NCBI GenBank assembly: GCA_002352945.1
Contig: DDHL01000066.1
Location: 4,669-11,383 of the forward strand
Direction of reading: 5' to 3'
DNA: 6,715 bases
Source: Campylobacteraceae bacterium UBA1877
GTDB lineage: Bacteria; Campylobacterota; Campylobacteria; Campylobacterales; Campylobacteraceae
Positions 1-5,957 of this stretch are shown here, one piece after another. How positions within the stretch are numbered: the stretch's first letter is position 1; every line of letters starts with the position of its first letter. The translations under genes and the position numbers were made by a program. Under the pieces are notes generated by a model, which ran no database searches, was not told the DNA's origin, and saw only the letters and a program-made list of their open reading frames with translations.

Positions 1-310
1 CCATCACCGCCACCCCAGCCAGTCCAATGGCCGCATCAATCCAGCGATTAGCCTCTTTGCCCAAACGTGAAGTGATGATAGTGATACGAATATGGCTCTG
101 GTGGTTAAGTCCATAAGCTAACCCAAAAAAGACTGCGCTTAGATATAAATATCCGCTATACTCATCTGAAATCATGGTTGAAAAATCAAAAAATGAGCGT
201 CCGATGATTTCAGTAAGTACTAGCCCCACTAACCCCACTATTGCTAGTGAGGTTAGTGTTGCTCCTAAAAGTCCAAGCCATCGGTTAAAGGTTTGGATAA
301 AGCGTACCAT
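1..310 (-). CDS. dctQ: TRAP transporter small permease subunit DctQ (3' end outside window)
   Basis: This is the small integral-membrane subunit of a tripartite ATP-independent periplasmic (TRAP) transporter. It partners with the large permease DctM and the binding protein DctP in sodium- or proton-driven uptake of organic acids. The 103 visible residues start MVRFIQTFNRWLG and contain one hydrophobic helix (about residues 12-33). Then comes the family pattern: EIIGR near residue 34, DEYSGYLYLSAVFFGLAYGL near 49-68, and HIRI near 73. A second hydrophobic stretch begins near residue 92. The start ATG shares one base with the dctP stop (TAATG), so the two are probably translationally coupled. 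A full DctQ is about 160-190 residues, so roughly the last 60-90 lie beyond base 1, presumably followed by dctM. The family call is firm; the substrate is unknown. Confidence 0.9.
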   Translation of the reverse strand, partial: MVRFIQTFNRWLGLLGATLTSLAIVGLVGLVLTEIIGRSFFDFSTMISDEYSGYLYLSAVFFGLAYGLNHQSHIRITIITSRLGKEANRWIDAAIGLAGVAVM

Positions 311-1269
311 TATTTGCGATACTCTTCAAAAATTGCTTTAATGCTATCATCTGCATCACTAAGATACTCTTGGAGCATTTTTTCAGCTACTTCATCAAGT
401 GCTACTTTAAGCTCTGGAGTTGGATCACTGATGATGATTCCATTGTCTGCTAACATTTTTTGAGCAACTTCATCCTCTTTTTTGCTTGCTTGCCATTGAA
501 GGATTTCAGTCTCTTTAGCAGCTTTAAGCATTGCATCTTGCTGCTCTTTTGTAAGAGAGTTCCAGTAATCTAGGTTGATTGTAACTGCTTGAAGCGGATA
601 CGCATAGCTAATTCTTGTAAAGTATTTGAGTACTTCCCAAAAACTTCCATCTTTTCCAGAAGCTGAAGAGGTAAGAACTGAGTTTACCATTCCAGTTTGC
701 AAGGCTGAGTAAACCTCACCCCAAGGTAGGGCAACTGAGCTTCCTCCAACCATGTTTACAAAATTGGCTGAGTTTTTATCGTAAGTTCGCGCTTTTACGC
801 CTTTAAAGTCTTCCTTGGTTTTAAGCGGATGCATTGTGTAGATTCCGCTTGGTGGCCAAGAGACTGCATAAAGAATTTTTTGGTTCCATTTTTTTGCAGT
901 TGCATCATAAACTGGTTTTGAGATTTGATAAAGCCTGTAAGCATCATCATAGCTTGAGGCAATAAATGGAAGAGCTGAAATTCCAAAAGATTTACCGCCG
1001 CCTGCAGTAAATGGAATGAACATATCCGTCATTGCAACTGTACCATCTTTAACAGCTTTTAGCGGATTGCCTTTAATGAGTGAACCTCCTGGGTGTACAA
1101 CAATATTTACTGAACCATTGGTATATTTTTTGACAAGTTCAGCATACTTTTGCGCACCAATTGTATGGAGGTTTTTAGCTGGGTAGATGGCGTTAAGATC
1201 AAGCTTGATAGTGTCTGCCATCAAGGCCATGCTTAGTCCAGCTAACAACAGTAGTACCTTTCGTAACAT
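310..1269 (-). CDS. dctP: TRAP transporter periplasmic substrate-binding protein DctP
   Basis: This is the secreted solute receptor of the TRAP transporter. It binds the substrate in the periplasm, usually a carboxylate, and delivers it to DctQM. It is 319 residues long, a normal length. A signal peptide is clear: MLRK, a hydrophobic core to about residue 14, and a likely cleavage site after ALMA (residue 18). The DctP fold shows in HPGGSL (59-64), in FKGVKAR (155-161), where R161 matches the conserved arginine that pairs with the substrate carboxylate, and in LPWGEVYSALQTGMVNSV (181-198). The start is supported by a strong Shine-Dalgarno sequence (AAAGGAGT at 1274-1281, minus strand) five bases before ATG. 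Its own promoter lies at 1405-1432, giving a leader of roughly 130 nt. The upstream sensor kinase and regulator probably control it. Whether the ligand is a C4-dicarboxylate, a C3 acid or something else cannot be read from the sequence. Confidence 0.93.
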   Translation of the reverse strand: MLRKVLLLLAGLSMALMADTIKLDLNAIYPAKNLHTIGAQKYAELVKKYTNGSVNIVVHPGGSLIKGNPLKAVKDGTVAMTDMFIPFTAGGGKSFGISALPFIASSYDDAYRLYQISKPVYDATAKKWNQKILYAVSWPPSGIYTMHPLKTKEDFKGVKARTYDKNSANFVNMVGGSSVALPWGEVYSALQTGMVNSVLTSSASGKDGSFWEVLKYFTRISYAYPLQAVTINLDYWNSLTKEQQDAMLKAAKETEILQWQASKKEDEVAQKMLADNGIIISDPTPELKVALDEVAEKMLQEYLSDADDSIKAIFEEYRK

Positions 1270-1365
1270 AAAGACTCCTTTGTATAAAAGTTATGTATAT
1301 AATAAAAGATGCCAGAGGGAAAAAAGTGGGGAAAAGGCTACTCTTATGTTTAAATTTTAATCATA

Positions 1366-1379
1366 AAATGTAAACATTT
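1366..1379. promoter_or_regulatory. AAATGT-AA-ACATTT dyad in the dctP leader region
   Basis: This inverted repeat has two perfect 6-bp arms and a 2-bp centre. It lies in the 168-bp gap upstream of dctP, just downstream of the predicted transcription start. On the plus strand it contains ATGTAAAC, which also occurs across the right half of the palindrome at 1421-1432, 58 bp away. A regulator-binding role, for example for the neighbouring response regulator, is inference. Short AT-rich dyads also arise by chance. Confidence 0.35.
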
Positions 1380-1404
1380 GGTAAAAAACCCAAAAAATAG
1401 CACA

Positions 1405-1432
1405 ATTATAGATTTTAATCTTTACATGTAAA
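1405..1432 (-). promoter_or_regulatory. Predicted sigma-70 promoter for dctPQ
   Basis: On the minus strand, a -35 box TTTACA (1432-1427) and a perfect -10 box TATAAT (1410-1405) are separated by 16 bp. Transcription would start near 1398, about 130 nt before dctP. The -35 box is one arm of the TTTACATGTAAA palindrome, so a protein bound there would directly affect polymerase access. The promoter starts only five bases after the regulator gene stop. The transporter can therefore be transcribed apart from the kinase-regulator pair, or together with it by read-through, since no hairpin terminator is visible between them. Confidence 0.65.
1421..1432. repeat. Palindrome TTTACATGTAAA, copy 1 (over dctP -35 box)
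   Basis: This is a perfect 12-bp palindrome, five bases beyond the response-regulator stop codon and overlapping the predicted -35 element of the dctP promoter. It is one of five exact copies in the window and the only one in a promoter. Confidence 0.85.
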
Positions 1433-1437
1433 CGTTA

Positions 1438-2115
1438 CTATTCTTCACGAATGATGCGATAACCAACTTGAGAAACATTTTGGATAATATCAAATGGCAA
1501 TTTTTTACGCAAATCCCTAACAAAGCTTTTAAGAGCATCTTGGCTCATTGGTCTATTATTCCATAAGTGCTCTTCAATCATGGCATAGCTTACTACATTT
1601 TTATTGTGGCGCTCCAAAAGGGCAATGAAACTGGCTTCTCGTTTTGAGAGCGTTACTTTTTTATCATCCCACATTAAAGTGAAGTTATCCAAATCTAAAA
1701 TAAGGTTGCTGCAAATGCGTATTTTGCCTGTTACATATCCTCGTAGAGCAATTTCAAGCCCTTGGATTAAACGTTCACGGTTGATAGGTTTTACTAAATA
1801 GTGGTGAATATGCAAATTAACAAGCTCTAATAAATAAAATTCGTTTGCATAGGCTGTGAGCATCACAATTGGCCTGTTAAAATCTTCTTGTCTAATCTTT
1901 TTTACAAGTTCAATTCCATCGCACTTTGGCATTTGAATATCACACAATATGACATCTGGTTGGCACTCTTCATACATCTTCCAACCTTCAAAGCCATCTT
2001 GTGCCTCATAGACTCTTTTAAAATAAAACTCCAAGGTGTTTACAAGTCTTTTGCGAACTCCTGGTTCATCTTCAACGCATAAGATAGTTAAATTTGCAAA
2101 TCGATCATCCTTCAC
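1438..2115 (-). CDS. OmpR/PhoB-type response regulator of the TRAP locus
   Basis: This is a cytoplasmic DNA-binding response regulator, 225 residues, a typical length for the family. The N-terminal receiver domain (about 9-125) has the acidic pocket E15/D16, the phosphoacceptor D59 in DVILCDIQMP, T87 in MLTAYA and K109 in YLVKPI, so all key positions are present. The C-terminal winged-helix domain (about 130-225) shows LSKREASFIALL (156-167), the recognition region around ALKSFVRDLRKKL (194-206), and VGYRII near the end. The start is GTG, preceded by AAGGG about seven bases upstream. The GTG overlaps the frame-restored end of the kinase gene by 11 bp, which indicates translational coupling and a cognate pair. 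Its likely target is the dctP promoter next door, an inference from position. The family call is firm. Confidence 0.93.
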   Translation of the reverse strand: MKDDRFANLTILCVEDEPGVRKRLVNTLEFYFKRVYEAQDGFEGWKMYEECQPDVILCDIQMPKCDGIELVKKIRQEDFNRPIVMLTAYANEFYLLELVNLHIHHYLVKPINRERLIQGLEIALRGYVTGKIRICSNLILDLDNFTLMWDDKKVTLSKREASFIALLERHNKNVVSYAMIEEHLWNNRPMSQDALKSFVRDLRKKLPFDIIQNVSQVGYRIIREE

Positions 2116-3627
2116 AAGGCACCCTTATTAAGAAGATAGCTCCGCTTTTAGAGTTAGATACACTAATGCTGCCCTCTAAATGCTGCTCAATTATCATTTT
2201 TGACATATATAACCCAAGTCCGGTTCCAGCGCTTTTTTTAGTGCTGACATATGGTTCAAAAAGCCGATCATAAATACTTTTATCAATTCCTCCGCCATTG
2301 TCTGCAACTTGTATAAATATATTTTTGTTTTTTTGTAAATTTCTATATCAATTTGTGGATTTTTGGGTCTTTTTTGAACAAGGGCATCTTTGGCATTTAA
2401 AAGAAGGTTTAAAATAACTTGAGAAAAAGCAAGGGGATAGCCTAAAACTTTTCCATCCTCTTTTACATGTAAATTAATCGCAATTTTTTCATTTTTAAGG
2501 CTTGACTTGGCTAAATTTATGGCATCTTGGCAGGCTTTTTTAATTTCAAAGGTGCTTTTGGAGTGCTCTGGTTTAAAAAAGTTGCGGAAATTATCAATAG
2601 TTTTGGACATATAACATATCAACCTATCGCCCTCTTTGGCTGATTTTTCAATATACTTTTTATCTGCTTTGCCAAAGTCCGCGGCCGTTTCAAGCTCCAT
2701 AAAAATCCCTAAAATTTCACTAAGCGGCTGCCTCCATTGGTGGGCAATGAGGCTTAGCATTTCGCCCATTTGAGCCAATCTGGATTGGTGTAAAAGCGCT
2801 TTTTCTTTTTCTTTCGCTTCTTTTAAAGCTTGTTGGATCCTTTTATTTAAACTTGCATTCAACTCTTTTAAAGAGCGTTCATTTGCGGCAACTTGGTCTT
2901 TGTAGGTTGTAATAGTTTGTAAAATCCTTTTTGATTGCAAGTAGCTGATGATTCCAAAAATTGCAGTTAAAGCCAGTGCAGTTAAGAGAATAAGATGTAC
3001 AAATGAGTCAATGTGGGATTCCATCTGGCTCTTTTTTTCTTCAATTTGGGCATAAATATCATCCACATAAACTCCCGTTCCTATAACCCACCCATATTCT
3101 GGTTCAAGCTTTAAAAACCCAATTTTTTTTGCAGGTGCGCCAAAAAGAGGTCTTGCCCAGTAGTACTCCACAAAGCCACCCCGGGGATCTTGCAGGGCTG
3201 TTTTTATAAATTGTTGAAAAATAAGTGCACCCGTGGCATCGGTATTGTTTGTATCATCGTTTCCAATACTCTCTTGTCTAAATGGATGGGCTAAGAGACG
3301 ATGATTGGTGTCGTGAACCCAAACATATCCATTTAGACCATATCTTACACTTTCAATCCAATCTAAAAGGCGTTTTTTTACTTCATCTGAATTTTGATCT
3401 TTATAGAGATTGCGATGGTAGTTTATATAGGCATGGATTTTTTCATTCTCTTCGCGTAAAAGCTGTTTTTGGCGGTCGATATATTCGGCTTCTAGCTGGG
3501 CAGACTCTTTTTTAAAATTGTTATATTGGGAGGTTATGACAAGGTAAATCATTACAATAGCAAAGGCAAAAATTGTAACAATTGGTGTTAGTATTATCAA
3601 TTTGGGCAGTTTACGTTCAGATACCAT
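2105..3627 (-). CDS. Cache-domain sensor histidine kinase, frame broken in ATPase domain
   Basis: This is a membrane sensor kinase that should autophosphorylate and pass phosphate to the adjacent regulator. Its order is: membrane helix (9-33), periplasmic single-Cache type 2 domain (about 60-195, with GYVWVHD, AHPF, EYYWARP and WVIGTGVYVDDI), second helix (209-230), linker coiled coil (235-285), H-box with H296 in AHQWRQPL, and N-box NLLLNAKDAL (407-416). After about residue 433 the zero frame loses homology and stops at base 2194, giving 477 residues. One extra base in the A-rich run at 2322-2334 restores the G1 box (VADNGGG, D443), FEPYVSTKK, G2 box (GTGLGLYMSK) and an end at 2105, 507 residues in all. 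As written, the protein lacks the ATP-binding lid and should be inactive. Sequencing error, recent mutation or slippage are all possible. ATG at 3627 has no clear Shine-Dalgarno sequence. Known sCache_2 ligands include small carboxylates, which fits a TRAP locus. Confidence 0.88.
2322..2334 (-). other. Frameshift site in the kinase gene
   Basis: The minus strand reads seven A, one C, five A here. Upstream the kinase frame is intact through the N-box. Downstream the conserved G1 and G2 boxes appear only in the -1 frame, as if one A were missing. The restored frame continues without stops to TGA at 2105, overlapping the regulator start by 11 bp as expected for a normal gene pair. The single-base change is therefore localised to these homopolymers. 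The cause cannot be told from one sequence. Confidence 0.85.
2462..2473. repeat. Palindrome TTTACATGTAAA, copy 2 (inside kinase coding region)
   Basis: This is an exact 12-bp palindrome within the kinase gene. On the minus strand it encodes the LHVK part of residues 386-389, just before the conserved GY segment of the ATPase domain. This is a position that varies among kinases, so the protein would tolerate such an insertion or conversion. Confidence 0.8.
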
Positions 3628-3682
3628 TGAGTAATTGTGCCAAAAAAGAGCTTTAAAAGAGATAGAATAAATTTGTCACTAC

Positions 3683-3711
3683 TTGTAACATCAAGAAGTT
3701 TAAGGTATAAT
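3683..3711 (+). promoter_or_regulatory. Predicted sigma-70 promoter for gdhA
   Basis: A -35-like TTGTAA (3683-3688) and a perfect TATAAT (3706-3711) are separated by 17 bp in the divergent gap between the kinase gene and gdhA. Transcription would begin near 3718, leaving a leader of about 70 nt. The kinase gene must start from the same 162-bp gap on the other strand. The best minus-strand -10 candidate there is TATTCT (3669-3664), with no convincing -35. No TTTACATGTAAA copy is present in this gap. Confidence 0.7.
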
Positions 3712-3789
3712 TCAATTTCGTATTTTTATCTCTTCTAGTTTTGCGCCCCCAATGCAAGGCTGCGAAAAATCTTTCACTGAGGATGCTTT

Positions 3790-5154
3790 ATGTCAATACA
3801 CAAATATATCAACAAAGTTTTGGCGCGTTTACAAAGTGCAACTCCAGGTCAAAATGAGTTTTATCAAGCTGCTGGTGAAGTTTTGCGTTCACTTGAGCCC
3901 CTGCTTGAAGCAGAGCAAAAGTATGATAAGTACAGCATCATCGATCGTATTGTAATTCCTGAGAGAACAATTATTTTTCGAGTAGTTTGGATTGATGATT
4001 CGGGAAAATATCAAACCAATATTGGCTATCGTGTACAGTTTAACTCTGCAATTGGACCATATAAGGGAGGATTGCGGTTTCATCCTACGGTAAATTTGGG
4101 AATCGTTAAGTTTTTGGGATTTGAGCAGATTTTTAAAAACTCGTTAACAGGGCTTAACATTGGAGCTGCCAAAGGGGGAAGTAATTTTGACCCTAAGGGT
4201 AAGAGCGAAGAGGAGATTATGCGTTTTTGCCAAGCTTTTATGACTGAACTTTATAAACATATCGGCGAAACCCGCGATATCCCAGCTGGCGATATTGGAG
4301 TTGGTGCAAGGGAACTTGGGTACATGTTTGGCCAATTTAAACGTTTAACTGGAAGTTTTGAGGGAGTATTAACTGGCAAAGGAATCAATTGGGGAGGCTC
4401 TCTTGTTCGTAAAGAGGCTACTGGTTTTGGATCAGTCTACTTTGCAGAAGAGATGCTCAATAAGCAAGGAGATAGCCTCAAAGGCAAGGTGTGTGCAGTC
4501 TCTGGAGCTGGTAATGTGGCAATTTATACTATTCAAAAGCTATATGATATGGATGCACTGCCAGTTACTTGTAGCGATTCAAGGGGTATGATTTATGATA
4601 AAAATGGAATTGATGTAGATACTCTAAAACTCATTAAAGAGGTACAAAGAAAACCACTATCTGAGTATAAAGTGATCCATCCAAATTGTGAATACATACC
4701 TTGTCACCAATATAAAGAAGGGCACAATGGCGTTTGGAGCGTTCCTTGTGATGCGGCTTTTCCAAGTGCGACCCAAAATGAACTTAATTTAAATGATATT
4801 AAAACACTCTATAAAAATGGGTGTCGCTTAGTAAATGAAGGTGCTAATATGCCACTAACTGAAGAGGCGATGGATTTTGTAAATGAGCACCGAGATATTC
4901 TTTATGGTCCGGCAAAAGCAGCTAATGCAGGTGGAGTTGCTACATCTCAACTTGAAATGAGTCAAAATGCAAGTATGCAAAATTGGAGTTTTGCTGAAGT
5001 TGATAATAGATTGCGAACTATCATGCGCTCAATTTTTACAAACTCTTATGAAACATCAAAAGAGTTTGGAGATGAGGGTAACCTTGCAATGGGGGCAAAT
5101 ATAGCCGGTTTTAGAAAGGTAGCTGATGCTATGATTGACCAAGGTGCAGTTTAA
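3790..5154 (+). CDS. gdhA: NADP-type glutamate dehydrogenase
   Basis: This cytoplasmic enzyme makes L-glutamate from 2-oxoglutarate and ammonium using NADPH (reversible), a main route of ammonium assimilation. At 454 residues it matches the hexameric bacterial class (E. coli GdhA is about 447). Visible motifs are PYKGGLRFHP (90-99) with substrate-binding K92, GAAKGGS with catalytic K128, PAGDIGVG with D168, the Rossmann loop SGAGNVA (238-244), CSDSRG (261-266) after the second strand, and AGGVATSQLEMSQN (380-393). The serine-rich segment after the second strand is usual for NADP-preferring forms, so coenzyme preference is inferred. The start is set by GAGGA (3779-3783) six bases before ATG. 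It stands alone on the plus strand with its own promoter at 3683-3711. No terminator follows directly; the first hairpin is about 140 bp downstream. Confidence 0.97.
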   Translation: MSIHKYINKVLARLQSATPGQNEFYQAAGEVLRSLEPLLEAEQKYDKYSIIDRIVIPERTIIFRVVWIDDSGKYQTNIGYRVQFNSAIGPYKGGLRFHPTVNLGIVKFLGFEQIFKNSLTGLNIGAAKGGSNFDPKGKSEEEIMRFCQAFMTELYKHIGETRDIPAGDIGVGARELGYMFGQFKRLTGSFEGVLTGKGINWGGSLVRKEATGFGSVYFAEEMLNKQGDSLKGKVCAVSGAGNVAIYTIQKLYDMDALPVTCSDSRGMIYDKNGIDVDTLKLIKEVQRKPLSEYKVIHPNCEYIPCHQYKEGHNGVWSVPCDAAFPSATQNELNLNDIKTLYKNGCRLVNEGANMPLTEEAMDFVNEHRDILYGPAKAANAGGVATSQLEMSQNASMQNWSFAEVDNRLRTIMRSIFTNSYETSKEFGDEGNLAMGANIAGFRKVADAMIDQGAV

Positions 5155-5165
5155 TAAGTCCTCTT

Positions 5166-5177
5166 TTTACATGTAAA
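5166..5177. repeat. Palindrome TTTACATGTAAA, copy 3
   Basis: This is an exact copy that starts 11 bases after the gdhA stop codon, in the gap between the convergent genes gdhA and upp. Confidence 0.85.
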
Positions 5178-5226
5178 GATACAACCAAATAAAAAGTAGA
5201 AGTGAGACAGTAACAAGAATTTTTAC

Positions 5227-5238
5227 TTTACATGTAAA
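5227..5238. repeat. Palindrome TTTACATGTAAA, copy 4
   Basis: This exact copy is the middle one of the three in the gdhA-upp gap. Its last bases merge directly into the second copy of the A-rich 16-mer. Confidence 0.85.
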
Positions 5239-5266
5239 ATAAAAAATAGAAGCAGCTATAATTTTA

Positions 5267-5278
5267 TTTACATGTAAA
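5267..5278. repeat. Palindrome TTTACATGTAAA, copy 5
   Basis: This exact copy ends 17 bases before the hairpin at 5296-5317. A TATAAT sequence lies four bases to its left (5257-5262, plus strand), without a convincing -35 box. Confidence 0.85.
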
Positions 5279-5295
5279 GAGTTAGATTTTTATTC

Positions 5296-5319
5296 AAGGC
5301 GGCCAAGGAGCCGCCTTTT
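5296..5319. terminator. GC-rich hairpin between the ends of gdhA and upp
   Basis: The arms AAGGCGGC (5296-5303) and GCCGCCTT (5310-5317) pair perfectly over 8 bp around a six-base loop. On the plus strand four T (5316-5319) follow the GC part, as for an intrinsic terminator of gdhA transcripts. On the minus strand the hairpin begins five bases after the upp stop codon, but the run after it is GAATAAAAAT rather than T-rich. It may serve both convergent transcripts. It is the only strong hairpin noticed in the gap. Confidence 0.7.
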
Positions 5320-5322
5320 AGG

Positions 5323-5946
5323 TTAAGTATTAAAAACGCGATCTCCCGCATCTCCTAAGCCTGGAACAATATATCCATTTTCATTGAGCCCATCATCAAT
5401 GCAAGCGGTAAATACCGGTACATCTGGATGAATCTCATAAAAGCGCTTCAGCCCTTCTGGAGCTGAAACAAGGGCTAAAAATCGGATATCTTTTACCCCT
5501 TTAGATTTTAAGAAATTGACTGCATCTATGGCTGTTCCGCCTGTTGCAAACATGGGATCGATGATAATTGCCGTTCTTGTGGCGTGATCTTGTGGAAGTT
5601 TGGCGTAATAAAATTCAGCTTCTAAAGTTTTTTCATTGCGCTGAAAACCTAAAAATCCTACACTTGAGTCTGGAATAAGTTTGAAAATTCCATCAAGCAT
5701 TCCAAGAGCAGCTCTTAAGATTGGGCAAATCATCACTCCTGTTGCAAGTTTTTGAGTTTTTGCCTTTGCTACTGGTGTTTGAACCTCAACATCTCGCAAT
5801 GGAAGATCCCTTGTAGCTTCAAAGAGCATAAGATAGGAGATTTCATCAACCAAAAGTCTAAAATGAAACGGCTCAGTTTTTTCATCGCGCAAAATTGAGA
5901 GCTTATGGGCTATTAGAGGGTGGTCGATTACGTGCACATTTTGCAT
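5323..5946 (-). CDS. upp: Uracil phosphoribosyltransferase
   Basis: This cytoplasmic pyrimidine-salvage enzyme converts uracil plus PRPP to UMP and pyrophosphate. Its 207 residues match the family (E. coli Upp has 208). The PRPP-binding loop is IIIDPMFATGGTA (127-139), with D130. PILRAALGM (75-83) is the conserved mid-segment, and GYIVPGLGDAGDR (191-203) near the C terminus is the uracil-recognition region. AAGGA (5956-5952, minus strand) lies five bases before ATG. It follows the malic enzyme gene by 11 bp, with the ribosome-binding site in that gap, so the two are probably co-transcribed. The hairpin at 5296-5319 lies just past its stop. There is no obvious functional link to malic enzyme; the pairing is probably a conserved lineage arrangement. 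Confidence 0.97.
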   Translation of the reverse strand: MQNVHVIDHPLIAHKLSILRDEKTEPFHFRLLVDEISYLMLFEATRDLPLRDVEVQTPVAKAKTQKLATGVMICPILRAALGMLDGIFKLIPDSSVGFLGFQRNEKTLEAEFYYAKLPQDHATRTAIIIDPMFATGGTAIDAVNFLKSKGVKDIRFLALVSAPEGLKRFYEIHPDVPVFTACIDDGLNENGYIVPGLGDAGDRVFNT

Positions 5947-5957
5947 AAAAATCCTTC

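Larger units (their letters stand above)
5166..5278. repeat. Imperfect tandem array built on the palindrome, between gdhA and upp
   Basis: Three exact TTTACATGTAAA copies start at 5166, 5227 and 5267 (steps of 61 and 40 bp). A second element follows the first two copies: AAATAAAAAGTAGAAG at 5187-5202 and AAATAAAAAATAGAAG at 5237-5252, identical at 15 of 16 bases. This looks like a duplicated unit that later gained or lost about 20 bp, rather than three unrelated sites. The stretch has no open frame of note and is very AT-rich. It fills most of the 168-bp non-coding gap. Confidence 0.7.

Noticed and set aside
795..986. Small minus-strand open frame inside dctP
   Set aside because: It lies wholly within the well-supported dctP gene in another frame and shows no protein features.
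1421..1432. Palindrome as a rho-independent terminator of the regulator gene
   Set aside because: A 12-bp perfect palindrome with no loop and only two G/C pairs cannot form a stable RNA hairpin, and no T-run follows.
2194..2330. Zero-frame kinase C terminus (about residues 434-477) as a genuine variant tail
   Set aside because: It has no resemblance to any kinase segment, while the -1 frame of the same DNA encodes the expected G1 and G2 boxes.
3630..3650. Sigma-54-type promoter before the kinase gene (TGGCAC on the minus strand)
   Set aside because: The required GC element about 10 bp downstream (TTGC) is absent; the sequence there is ATTACTC.
3752..3955. Small open frame starting upstream of gdhA
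   Set aside because: It overlaps gdhA out of frame, has no ribosome-binding site and encodes no recognisable protein; gdhA has GAGGA before 3790.
5166..5278. CRISPR array
   Set aside because: The repeats are only 12 bp perfect palindromes, the spacers are unequal (49 and 28 bp) and themselves similar, and no cas gene is nearby.
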